Below are positions 27,930-43,432 of a stretch of 64,000 nucleotides of DNA, in pieces. The notes beneath the pieces are model-generated. The model was not told where the DNA came from and searched no databases. It saw only the letters and a program-made list of their open reading frames with translations. The position numbers and the translations under genes are program-made. Position 1 is the first letter of the stretch. Every line of letters begins with the position of its first letter. Source of the stretch: Prunella strophiata (lineage: Eukaryota > Chordata > Aves > Passeriformes > Prunellidae); assembly GCA_036583965.1 (NCBI GenBank), contig JAZBQD010000015.1:21419310-21483309 (forward strand). The letters run 5' to 3'.

Positions 27930-28663
27930 TATGCATTATTTCCTAAGATCTGTTTATTTGCAAATATTTCTTTGTTTGTCTTCTTTTTAAAAAAATCGTT
28001 CGGAAAAATTAGAGAAAAAAAAGGTACAGAAGTTAATATTTAGACATTCATACTATTAAGTAATAGAGCTATAAACTCTCAAATAAGGCACTTTCATTTT
28101 ACTTAACAATAGATAACACAACAGCGACAGTGGAACAGACCAAACAAAAGCGATCACCAAAATTGTTGTGACAGTACAATTACCCGGCTAGGAAATTTAT
28201 TCAATATGCTTTGCCATTGCATTGACACAGCAGGAAAAAAAAAGCCCAAATGCTCAGAGAATAATACAAGAAGGCGGGAGGTATTTGGAAAGAAAAAAAA
28301 AGATTTATTTTGAAATAACTTTTTGAAGAGATACTTTGCCTCCATGATTTGTTATCGATGTGCATCTGACACGATACAAAACAAACAAACAAAGAAAAAA
28401 ACACGTTCTGTACAGAGCTCTAAAATGAGCCGCGATTATCTACAAGATGAGCTTTACGCTTGGGTGTGGGTTGGAGAGGGGCCCGATCCTGCAGTCCGCA
28501 CTCTCTAAACGAGTTTCGCAGACATGTGGTAGGAAAGCTTGGCCCCGAGTCTGCGTGCGTGTCTCCGTGTGTGTGTGTGCGCGTCTGTGAGTTCCTACAA
28601 TACACTCCTTGAGTAAAGTGGGCAAGTTGGAGCTGCCGGAGCGGGCGCGGGTCCCTGGCTGCT
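27930..28663 (-). other. OSR2: Probable OSR2 3' untranslated region
   Basis: This AT-rich stretch follows the OSR2 stop codon on the minus strand. On that strand AATAAA signals occur at 28,304-28,309, 28,196-28,201 and 27,953-27,958, so cleavage could fall about 15-30 bases below any of them. The left limit given assumes the most distal signal. The exact end is inference and alternative polyadenylation is possible. A GT-rich stretch at about 28,567-28,580 (plus strand) lies within it. Confidence 0.55.
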
Positions 28664-33880
<5,217 letters not shown>

Positions 33881-34330
33881 CTACCGCAGCCCGCTGCTCC
33901 TGCGGGGGCAAAGCTGAGGCGGCGGCCGCGGCAGCTTCACGGAGACATTAGATCCACAGCGGGGGCGCTCAGCGGGGCCGGGGCCCGGCGGCGACCGGCA
34001 TGTTGCGGAGGGCTGGGCGGCGGCTGGGAGCTCTGGCCGCGGCGGTCCCGGGGCCCGGGCATAGACCGCCGCCTCCCGCCCGCAGCCTCCCGCCTTCGAC
34101 CCCGGCGAGGCTCGGCGCGAGTCTGAGCCGCCCCCTGCCCGGTCCATCACATTTCAGCGGTGACTGGCGTGGAGCGCTGTCCCCGCCCGCCCGCCGCCGC
34201 CGCCGGCCCACCCCGCGGCGCGCACAGCCCCGGCTCGGGGCCGCGCCGCTCCGCCCCGACGGGACGGGACGGGACCGCCCCCGGCCGCGGCCCCGGCCCC
34301 GGCCCGCCCCGCCGCGCCGGCCCCACTGTT
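33881..34330 (-). other. OSR2: Probable OSR2 non-coding exon 1
   Basis: On the minus strand the sequence CTGCGGTAG followed by GTGAGTGG is a near-ideal splice donor, placing the exon edge at 33,881. It pairs in a simple way with the 5' UTR acceptor at 31,024. The 5' end is not defined by sequence. I place it near 34,330 because a TATA-like TTTAAA lies at 34,357-34,362 in the right orientation about 27 bases upstream. It may start elsewhere in the CpG island. Confidence 0.55.
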
Positions 34331-34356
34331 TACTTGTGTTTGGGTAGCAACTGGGC

Positions 34357-34362
34357 TTTAAA
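34357..34362 (-). promoter_or_regulatory. OSR2: TATA-like element of the proposed OSR2 promoter
   Basis: TTTAAA followed by G-C-rich DNA on the minus strand, in an otherwise CpG-rich island. It is the only AT-rich core-promoter-like hexamer near the proposed exon 1. Its role is inferred from position only. Confidence 0.35.
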
Positions 34363-34390
34363 GTGGCAGGACGCCCCCCGCTCCCCCCGC

Positions 34391-34405
34391 GTCACCTAAG
34401 GTGAC
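34391..34405. promoter_or_regulatory. Perfect palindrome GTCACCT-A-AGGTGAC upstream of OSR2
   Basis: Two 7-bp arms in exact inverted repeat around a single A. It lies about 30 bases upstream of the TATA-like element of the proposed OSR2 promoter. The paired CACCT/AGGTG cores resemble bipartite ZEB-type or T-box-like sites, so a dimeric or two-site factor could bind. No factor can be assigned from sequence alone. Confidence 0.5.
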
Positions 34406-36430
34406 TTTTCCCTCCGAGAACAGCTCGACGCCCCCCGTCCCACTGCCGGCCGCGGGTATTTGCGCGCTCCTTGCGTCTCGCCGCCCATCTCGGCTGCCCG
34501 TCGTGCCCCAGCTGGAGTGACATAGGCGGCCCGACCGGCTTAAATATCTACAATAACACCCCCAAACCTAGAGTGTGGGTTTTTGTGGGTGCCCATGTCG
34601 CCATGAGAGTGGGTGCAGACAGTGCTCACGTCCAAATGGGCATGTAGCCGTCATGTCGGGTCGCCCTATGGACCTTCAGCGTTTCGGCGCTGCCCTTTCA
34701 CTGCGACTGAGTCGCTTAGGGACAGATTCGGGAAAAGAAGCTCTACGGAGGCATCCCCATGCTCAGTGACTAAGCACACAATCCCTACCTGGAACAGACA
34801 CATAGTTTCGAAAGCAGTTTCGATTTATTACCGGGGAATTTACTGCTAAATGGGGCCTCCCTAACCCTCTTCAAATGTCTCGATTCGGAAGCTCTATTCA
34901 TGTTTGTCGATAGTTGCAATTCGGCTGGTTGCATATGTCGGCTTTGGGTTACATTTTTATCTGTAATATTATCTTGTTATGTGCGTTATTTCAATCACAT
35001 GTATGGGGAATTAATCGTATAATCTAGACTGGAAATTTGAACTAGAATTGAAAAAGGACAAAAAGATGTCGGGGGAAATGGCACTCAAAAAACAGCCTTG
35101 AAAAATTTTCAAAGGTAAGGTCTATGCAGGTTAATTCAAGCCCGAGGTAGAGAAGAGGACATAAATTACTATTGCATGGGGATTTTTTTTTTCTCCTTTT
35201 AGTGTCCAGTAGGAAAAAATAATCAAAGAGGGGAATAAGTGTCGGCAGAGGAAGTTTTGGCCGTGTCGCCTCACAGGGCAGCGTAGCCGAGGATGGCGCA
35301 CGTTGCAGCCCGCGGCTGCCGCCGGCCGCCGGGGTTATTTTTCGTTTCTTTTCATATATCCCTGCTTCGAAAATGCTCTGTTTTAAATCCCAGACAGCCT
35401 AAATAAATAGCATTTCTTCTCCCGGCCAGTGAGGATACGGAAGTTCACAACTCGCGGAGAAGGAGTGATTTCCCCGGTCCGGGTTTGAGGTGGGTTCGGG
35501 CCGCCTCGGGGAGCCCGCACAGGGCAAGGGCTCGTCGGCCGCGGCTGGGCTGGGGGACTCCGGCAGGACGCGGGGGCAGGACCCGCATCCCCTCGTTTTG
35601 CTTACTCGAAAGCGGCCGGTTGGTTCAAGAACGAAGTTAAAAGGGGTCTTTGGAGTCGCAATTTCTTCCCCGCACTGCTGGCTTCTGGATACCAAGAACA
35701 ACACCCCCGGACTCAAGGATCAAAGGGAAATTGTTTCGGGAGAACCACCATGTCTTGCCCTTTACAGCAAGTAGAAATAAGCCGTACTTGTGGAGAAGAA
35801 AAAAAAAAATTATATATATTTAACAACCAGCCCAAAATCAAAAACAGAATCTAAAAAAATTCCCAAACAACAACGACCTCCTCAAATCACAAGCCGACCA
35901 GGCAACGAAAAAGCCTCAAAGCGGAGGGAACTCGGGAGGGAGACGGTGCGGTGAGACGTCACTGCCCGGGCTCTTCGCTCTCCGGCCGCTCGTGGTACCT
36001 TTTTGGCTACGCCGCGCTCTCCCGCCGCGGCAGTGCGGCGGTCGCCGCGCACGTCTGCGCCGGCCGGGAGCACCCGTGACCCCGGCGCGACTCCCGCCCG
36101 GCCCGGCCGGCAGGTTGCGCGGCGACAGCCGCCCGCGAGGCCCCGCCGGCAGTGCCGCGTCAGCTCCGCACCAGGCGGAGCCCGGGGTCGCTCGGACGCC
36201 GAGGGGCTTCACGGCAGTGGCAACCCGTCGAGCGGCGGCGACACTAGCCGGGGCACGGGCCGCCGGGGTCCCGCAGGAGCCCAGCACTCCCATGTCACCT
36301 TTCCCGCGTCCACCTGGGGCGAGCCCCTGCCGCGCCCAGGCACTTCCCCGCTCCGCGCGGCTGTGCCGGGCCGGGCCGGGCCGGGCCCGGGCGGAGCGGG
36401 GGCAGCGCCCGGGGCCGCGCTGTGCCCGCC
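34406..36430. other. Upstream region of OSR2, non-coding
   Basis: This stretch alternates between an AT-rich, complex segment at about 34,860-35,060 that looks like a conserved enhancer, and GC-rich island DNA from about 35,270. An (AT)n-like stretch is near 35,805-35,822. A GCCGG pentamer repeat is near 36,364-36,386, just before the minisatellite. No coding gene is supported. Confidence 0.5.
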
Positions 36431-37498
36431 CGGGTGTCCCGGCGCGGGTGTCCCGGCGCGGGTGTCCCGGCGCGGGTGTCCCGGCGCGGGTGTCCCGGCG
36501 CGGGTGTCCCGGCGCGGGTGTCCCGGCGCGGGTGTCCCGGCGCGGGTGTCCCGGCGCGGGTGTCCCGGCGCGGGTGTCCCGGCGCGGGTGTCCCGGCGCG
36601 GGTGTCCCGGCGCGGGTGTCCCGGCGCGGGTGTCCCGGCGCGGGTGTCCCGGCGCGGGTGTCCCGGCGCGGGTGTCCCGGCGCGGGTGTCCCGGCGCGGG
36701 TGTCCCGGCGCGGGTGTCCCGGCGCGGGTGTCCCGGCGCGGGTGTCCCGGCGCGGGTGTCCCGGCGCGGGTGTCCCGGCGCGGGTGTCCCGGCGCGGGTG
36801 TCCCGGCGCGGGTGTCCCGGCGCGGGTGTCCCGGCGCGGGTGTCCCGGCGCGGGTGTCCCGGCGCGGGTGTCCCGGCGCGGGTGTCCCGGCGCGGGTGTC
36901 CCGGCGCGGGTGTCCCGGCGCGGGTGTCCCGGCGCGGGTGTCCCGGCGCGGGTGTCCCGGCGCGGGTGTCCCGGCGCGGGTGTCCCGGCGCGGGTGTCCC
37001 GGCGCGGGTGTCCCGGCGCGGGTGTCCCGGCGCGGGTGTCCCGGCGCGGGTGTCCCGGCGCGGGTGTCCCGGCGCGGGTGTCCCGGCGCGGGTGTCCCGG
37101 CGCGGGTGTCCCGGCGCGGGTGTCCCGGCGCGGGTGTCCCGGCGCGGGTGTCCCGGCGCGGGTGTCCCGGCGCGGGTGTCCCGGCGCGGGTGTCCCGGCG
37201 CGGGTGTCCCGGCGCGGGTGTCCCGGCGCGGGTGTCCCGGCGCGGGTGTCCCGGCGCGGGTGTCCCGGCGCGGGTGTCCCGGCGCGGGTGTCCCGGCGCG
37301 GGTGTCCCGGCGCGGGTGTCCCGGCGCGGGTGTCCCGGCGCGGGTGTCCCGGCGCGGGTGTCCCGGCGCGGGTGTCCCGGCGCGGGTGTCCCGGCGCGGG
37401 TGTCCCGGCGCGGGTGTCCCGGCGCGGGTGTGGGTCCCGGCGCGGGTGTCCCGATGCGGGTGTCCCGGCGCGGGTGTCCCGGCGCGGGTGTCCCGGCG
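36431..37498. repeat. 14-bp CpG-rich minisatellite, about 76 units
   Basis: Tandem array of the unit CGGGTGTCCCGGCG. By inspection, 71 units from 36,431 to 37,424 appear identical. An 18-bp variant with four inserted bases follows at 37,425-37,442, then a variant reading CCCGATG at 37,443-37,456, then three normal units. Each unit has three CpGs, one GGGTG (CACCC on the other strand) and a CCCG-GCG-CGGG self-complementary segment. The unit contains no stop codon in any frame on either strand, so the array produces very long meaningless open frames with a 14-residue period. The array lies about 2.1 kb upstream of the proposed OSR2 start. Such purity suggests recent expansion and likely length polymorphism; assembly collapse is also possible. 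Confidence 0.97.
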
Positions 37499-38393
37499 GC
37501 CCCAGCACACCGGGATGGGGGTCTCGACCCACCCAGAGCGGGGCTCTCCCGCGCCGCCCGAGAGACGGCGGCCGCAGGGCCCCGAGGAGCGCGGAGGCAG
37601 CGCAGCTATCCGCGGGCGTCCGAGCGCTCACCTCGCACTTCCTTCTCCCATCCGCGCGTCCCGCCGGTGCAGACATCGCCGCGGTTATCTCAGCCTCCCC
37701 CCGCTCTCTCTTCCCACACCCCCCCCCCCCTCCACCCCCCCAAAAAAAAAAAATTCATCCGGAGCGCTGGATTCCGTCCAGAGGAGCAAGGAGATAGGCA
37801 GTGTTTGTTCTTGCTGCGAGGAAGAGATTAAAGCAGTTCCTCCGCGGCCGTGAGGCTTGGGGCAAACCTTGACCATTCGCCCCTTTCTGAGCACAGAAAT
37901 GCGCCCGGGAGAGGGCAGCGAGGCCCCGCAGCGGCGCTGGTCGGGCCCTCCCGGGGGGCACCGTGCCCGGCCGCGGTGCGTGATGCGGGCACGGAGCGCT
38001 ATCGGCAGTGAGGGCCGCGGTCGCTGGGAACTCATCCCCGCGAAAATGAATGGGGCAGAGTCTTCAGAGGGGATCAGGGGTGCGCCCACAGCCGGTGCCG
38101 GAGGGAGAGGGGTCAGCCTCCGCTACTCGGGACGGCTCCGGCTCATGACAGGGGCGGCTACGCTAAGGGAAGGGGCCGAGAGCACAGTCCTCGGTGCAGG
38201 GCATCGCTGCACCCTGCTTTGGAAGAGACCCGAGGGCCCCCGACGGCCTCCGGCTCAGGGAGCGCTGCCGGGGCGAGCAGGGCAGAGCGGTCGCTGGGCA
38301 GCGAGGGCGACCGCGGACCGAGCCCAGCCCTGGGCTAACGCCGGCCGACAGACAGGCCGATGAGGCGAACCGCTCGGCTACACATCGAGGACT

Positions 38394-38443
38394 TAATTTT
38401 TAATTTTTTTTAATTTTTTTAATTTTTTTTTTTTTTTTTTTTA
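38394..38443. repeat. T-rich low-complexity tract
   Basis: About 50 bases of T interrupted by a few AA pairs, ending in an uninterrupted run of about 19 T. A simple low-complexity tract. Confidence 0.9.
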
Positions 38444-39129
38444 TAAGTAAAACAGTGACCGCCCGTCTATCTGGCATCGGATTCCGCTAGTGTTTCTTGG
38501 TGACTAAATCATCACCGGCTTCACTCCGATTTATTGGGTGGGATATTCTGTTTTGTTTGCAATGAACTAGTCAGGAAATGCCAAGATTTGACAAACAGGC
38601 GTAGGCGGCCGGGGACGCAGCGCTTGGCAGACTCCGGGGGACACCGCCGCTGCAACTCCCGCTCAGCGTCCCCTTTTTCCCTTCTCGGACTCAGATCCCC
38701 GTAGAATATCGCCGCGATTAATTTCCATGGAAGACAAAGTAATTAAGCACGTAATGACCTCAGCGGGCTGGATCCCGCCCGCGTCTCCCCCGGACGCGCA
38801 AGCCCCGCCACCCGCTCGCCCTCGGCGGGCCCGGCCGCCTCACCGCGGCACCGCCGCTGGCCGCCCCGATGCCTCCCCGACGTGCATCACCACCGCAGCC
38901 AGCCCTCCTCGTCTTCCCCTCTCTGGGGAGCACAGAGCCCCGGGGAGCTTTTGTTCTCCGGCCACTGCCGAGCCCCAGCTCCCCGCTCCCGAGGCTCCCG
39001 GCTCCGTGTCGGACACCGCGGGGCTCACGGGCGCACCGGGAGAACCGTGAAACCGCGTTGGCCGAGTCCGTCCTTGCCGTGAGCACAGCGGAGAGGGCCC
39101 GCATCCCGCGGAACTTGCGCTGTACCGCA

Positions 39130-39151
39130 GCTATTGCCTCGGTGCAATAGC
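39130..39151. repeat. Perfect 8-bp inverted repeat with 6-nt loop
   Basis: GCTATTGC (39,130-39,137), six bases, then GCAATAGC (39,144-39,151). Each arm carries an ATTGC/GCAAT half resembling C/EBP-type or CCAAT-like cores. It is at the right-hand edge of the CpG-rich region. Confidence 0.7.
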
Positions 39152-42100
39152 GCGGCGCGGATGGGGCGACGGATGGTGCGGAGGCGGCCGCGGGGACCGA
39201 GGAGAGGACGCCGCCAGCTGCGGTGCTGCCGCCGTGCCCCGACGGCGGGCCCCGAGCCCTCGATTAAAGGACTTTTCTAGCCTAAAATGTTCATCCCGCC
39301 ATCAGCAATGAGAGGTTTTTGTGGTGTCTGAAGTGAGTAGATGTTAAGACATGAAGAAATACAACATGCCGTACCTTGCCATAGTTTGGTTTAAGCAACC
39401 TTTTGGTTAAAGTCGTTCCTGCCTCAGCACAGAAACACTGGGCAGGGCTGTGCTGTGGAGGCACAGACACCCATCGCACACGAGTGGGCCCCTTTCCCAT
39501 CGCTCCATACCTCACCGCCGACCCCCCCAGCTGAGCCTCGGGACTGCAGAGGGTTCCCAGGCTGACAGCCTCTGCTTACTCTCTGGTGGTGGCATTTTAC
39601 CTCTCTTGGCAGACGTGTCAAAGGACACCTGCAGGTGAAGGTCGGCAGGGCTTCAGGGCTGCCTGCCTGCTGCACGGCCATGGGTTTTTAGACTACACTG
39701 CTGAGTTAAAGGGGGATTCAGGCTCCCATTAAGTTCTGCAGCTGCCTCAGGCCGAAAGGATCATGGAGTTTGCAATCTCTGAGCCAGATGCTAGGGGGGA
39801 AATCTAAAAGAAATATTGTATAAAAGCGATAAATTGGTTTAAGAAATGCAGTTGTACATTTGGTCGCATGCCTCGTAACTCACCTAGGACATGAAAACTC
39901 CAAGGCAGCAGAGAACAGACCCACACATCTTCTCCTGTGGCATATATTAAGTAACTCCATTTCCTTTTAAGAACTTGCAATATCCCAGTGAATAACTAGG
40001 TTTCACAAATAAAATTAATATTATAGGGTGTAAGTCAACAAACAATAGAAAAGCTCAGAGAGTTTTTTCCAGTTGTAAACATGCAGAATCCATCTGGTCA
40101 TTAGATACATCTGTGGGTTAAACACTGATTTGTTTATGTGAGCCTGATGCTCATGATACTCTTAAACTGGGACTATTCTGTTGAATGCATGTATACTATA
40201 ATCCTCTTTTACCTACCCTCCATATGCGGGTTTCCTGTTTTCAGCATGCATTCTCAATGTGTAAACTGTGGTGAAGGATATGTTATAAACCAGGATACTA
40301 CAGAGCATTTCAGATATTTTCAGAGCATTACAAGCGTGGTGCAAGCATATGCAAATCATCACTTACAGATGTGCACAATGTCTGTAGTAATCTCTGTGTT
40401 TTTTTCAGTTGTTTGTGGCATCTAACTCAAAGAAAAGGACAATGATGGATATTACAAAAAAACTAACAGTTATTCCCAGGCAGATTCACTTCTAGAATGT
40501 CCAGACAAACCTTACTGATGAAACCCTGCTCTTCACAATAAAATCAGGGGGTTTGAATGTTAAGTTATTGGAAATTGTTGAAATACAAGGAAATTGAGGG
40601 AAAGTTTACCAGGGTAAGGCATTAGAAAGCACTCAAAGACAACACCAAGGCTGAACATAACTCTGTATCTCTACTCAGTATGATCCAAAAAGCATTTAAG
40701 TGCATGCTTAAGATCATTGCTACCCAGGGCAGTATCTAAGCAGGTGCTTCAATGTCTGTATATGCCAGTTCAGCCAATCATCTGCTGAATGTGTGGTTTA
40801 CTGCTGGTTTTAAATATTTACTTAATCAGGGATATTATTTTCAGACTGCCTCATAAAAATAAACAAATTAACAAAAGTTTATAAAAAAACCCAAGAGCAG
40901 TTACTGTTCTAGGCAAGAATTTTCATCACGCCTGCTTTCATGTTCTTTTCCATGAGTTAAGTTGTTGGCACTGATATCTGTATGACTACCTTGTTTTTGC
41001 CTTGAGTGCTGGTGTTCTCAGCTTCTGCTGCCACCTCATAGCACCACTGTGTGCATCATCCTCTTGGGTGAAAGGACAGTGGCACCAACACAGAGTCTGT
41101 GGATGCAATGCTGATTGACACACCGTGGAGATTTTGCAGTGGAGAGGCGTTTGTATTTAGCTTATGGCATGGGAAAAAGAGTCCATTTTCTCCATGAACT
41201 TTCCATAGCCATAGTGGGGAAAGCTCAGGGCAAGATCACTCTGGAGAACAGTCAAAGCAGCAGCTGGGAAATGGAACAGATCAGTTCAAGAATAGAACTG
41301 AAACGGGCATGGGCCAGTCACAAGACTTTCTGGTAAAGAATGTTCTTCTATCTCATTTTCCTTCCCTTCCTGTCAAGCTGAGCCAGTGTGTCATGGCAGA
41401 CAGCCTCTGGAATCTGGGTATCATGAGTCAGCAACAAACTGAAACCCTGCAAAACCAGAACAAACCAGAGTGAAGACCCAGCAGTGGATTTCCACCTTTG
41501 CTCATGGACTTTTGTTTTCTCTTCCCACGATGATCCCTACTTAGAGGACTGGCATTTTGCTTGCTCCCCTTAGTTCCCTTTCACAGACACCACAGGAGCA
41601 TTTGAGGGACTTGGATGGGATGGTGAAGGGTAGGATGAAGGTTGCAAATGGCCTTTTCCCCTGTTTAGTCTAGAGTAGATGGCATGGTCTGTCTCATAAA
41701 CAGTATCAATGACTATTGCAGGATTTATGTTTGCATTAACTTTCATTTATTTGGCTTGTTCACCCATGCTAGGCTGGTGAAAATTATTAGTTGTTATACT
41801 ATTCTTTCAAATTCCCCCTTGGGAATTGTCTCCAAGAAAAACATAAATCCCATTCATTTCAGCACCAAAACTCATTTTAGCACCAGAGGAGTGCTGACAG
41901 CCAAGGACATGACATTGAAGTAGAAACAGAACTGACACAAGGCCTCTTATTTTCAGCTCCAGAGAAGAGGGGAAAGAGATACTGTCAGCCACACTACAAA
42001 CTTTCCAGTGCAATATATATTCTCCTTTTCCACTCAGCTGTCCTGATAACTACCAGTTGCTCAAATGCAACCAGGAGCTTTTGAATTTCACTGTTGCCAT

Positions 42101-43404
42101 GAGGCTGTGTGTTTCTGAACTGCTGGGTGGACTCTGCCTGTGAAGGTACAGCACCCAGCTCTTCTGGGAGGCTGGGGGTGTGTGGAAGGGAGCAGAAGAG
42201 ACCCTGGGGCAAGGAATGCTTTGGAATGACAGCCTTCCTGGCTGTGATGGGAGCAAGGATCAATGGCATCTGCAAGACTAGGGGCTTTCAGAAAATGACT
42301 ATGGAGAAATGTGAGGGAATCTCCATCATTAGCAGTAATGCTCAGGACAGAGAAACGAAAGCTGAATATAGAAACTGAAAAACTATTTTTTGAATCCAGG
42401 AATGGTCCAAGGAAAAGACTCATGAAGCCATCTGAAAGGATTTTTCAACAAAATGTATCTTGTGCTTGAATTCTTAAAATCTTAAATCTGAAAATAGAGA
42501 AGTCTGAGTGACTTACCAGAGGGCTTTGACCAATACATTGTGTTAAAAATTTCTATTGGGAAGAAGCATAAAGTAAGTATAACAGTGTGTTTATTTCAGT
42601 GGGACCTGGCATGAAAGTCAGACAGCATCATTGCTGATACTCCTGAGACCTAAAAAAGGGACCACCAATATAAGTCATTAGCTAAGGTTAAGCAGGGTTA
42701 ACCCTGACCTTTCCCCAGTCTCCAAACAGGCATCTCTTAGGCAAATAAAAACCACAGTTATTAAAGAACTTTTAAACAACTACAATAACAAAACAGAGTG
42801 GAGTCAAAACTGCAGATCTGTTTTATTCAAAGCATAATATTTATATATGGCAGATACTGAAAGGCAGCAGAACTAGTTTTAAGGACCATCTCTCTACCTA
42901 GATAGGGGAGGAATAATTTGAAAGAATTTTGTCTTTTGAATGACAGTGAGACGTGAATTTAAGTTTTTCAGAAAAGAGTATTTTAATTCCTAGCACTTGG
43001 AAATTCCTAACTGCTTAACAAAGATCAGTATTGGAAATACTGGATGTTCTGTTAGAATTACAGGTGGAGCCTGAGATGCTAAAGGGCTGTTCAAAGGATC
43101 ACTTAAGTCTGATCTAGTTCAGCACTAGTCTCACATTATCTTTCCCACCCTCAATGGTTTCAAAATCTATAAAACCAGACTTGAGCTGATGTTTACTTTT
43201 ACAGCTAATGGTTCCCCAAATCTAAAAGAACTTCTAAGGAGTAGATAAAAGCAGCTGCAAAAGTGATCTAGAAATAAACATCCAGAAGAAAGCATAACTG
43301 CAATCAAAGTTCCAGCTGTTCTCGTCTCAATTTTTATCAGTATTCTTTTTAATCAAGCACATTTTGAAGTCAAAGGCTTATTTCCAACAGCTTTTGTCCA
43401 TATA

Positions 43405-43432
43405 CATACACACACACACACATATATATGTA
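43405..43432. repeat. (CA)n/(TA)n microsatellite
   Basis: About eight CA dinucleotides running directly into about four AT dinucleotides. Ordinary compound microsatellite. Confidence 0.85.

Larger units (their letters stand above)
37499..39260. other. CpG-rich upstream region, non-coding
   Basis: GC-rich island-type DNA with a C-run/A-run junction near 37,720-37,752, a T-rich tract at 38,394-38,443, and a more complex AT-richer stretch at about 38,455-38,600 and 38,715-38,765 (TAATTA core present) that could be regulatory. Open frames on both strands are compositional. A strong minus-strand splice-donor-like sequence ends at 37,632, which could belong to an upstream alternative OSR2 exon or an antisense non-coding RNA. 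No gene can be asserted. Confidence 0.45.

Noticed and set aside
26880..27936. 299-codon (plus) and 254-codon (minus) open frames near the OSR2 3' end
   Set aside because: They are mirror frames of the same CpG-rich patch with no known protein similarity. A non-coding transcript or regulatory patch is more likely.
36431..37498. CRISPR-like regular repeat array
   Set aside because: There are no spacers: the units are directly adjacent and identical, and the DNA is vertebrate.
35916..37853. Open frames of 430-616 codons on both strands, including two frames on each strand
   Set aside because: They run through the 14-bp minisatellite, whose unit has no stop in any frame. Their predicted proteins are 14-residue tandem repeats with no known domain, present equally on both strands.
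38500..38517. GGTGA...TCACC inverted pair with 8-base centre
   Set aside because: Arms of only 5 bp are expected by chance; not listed as a site.
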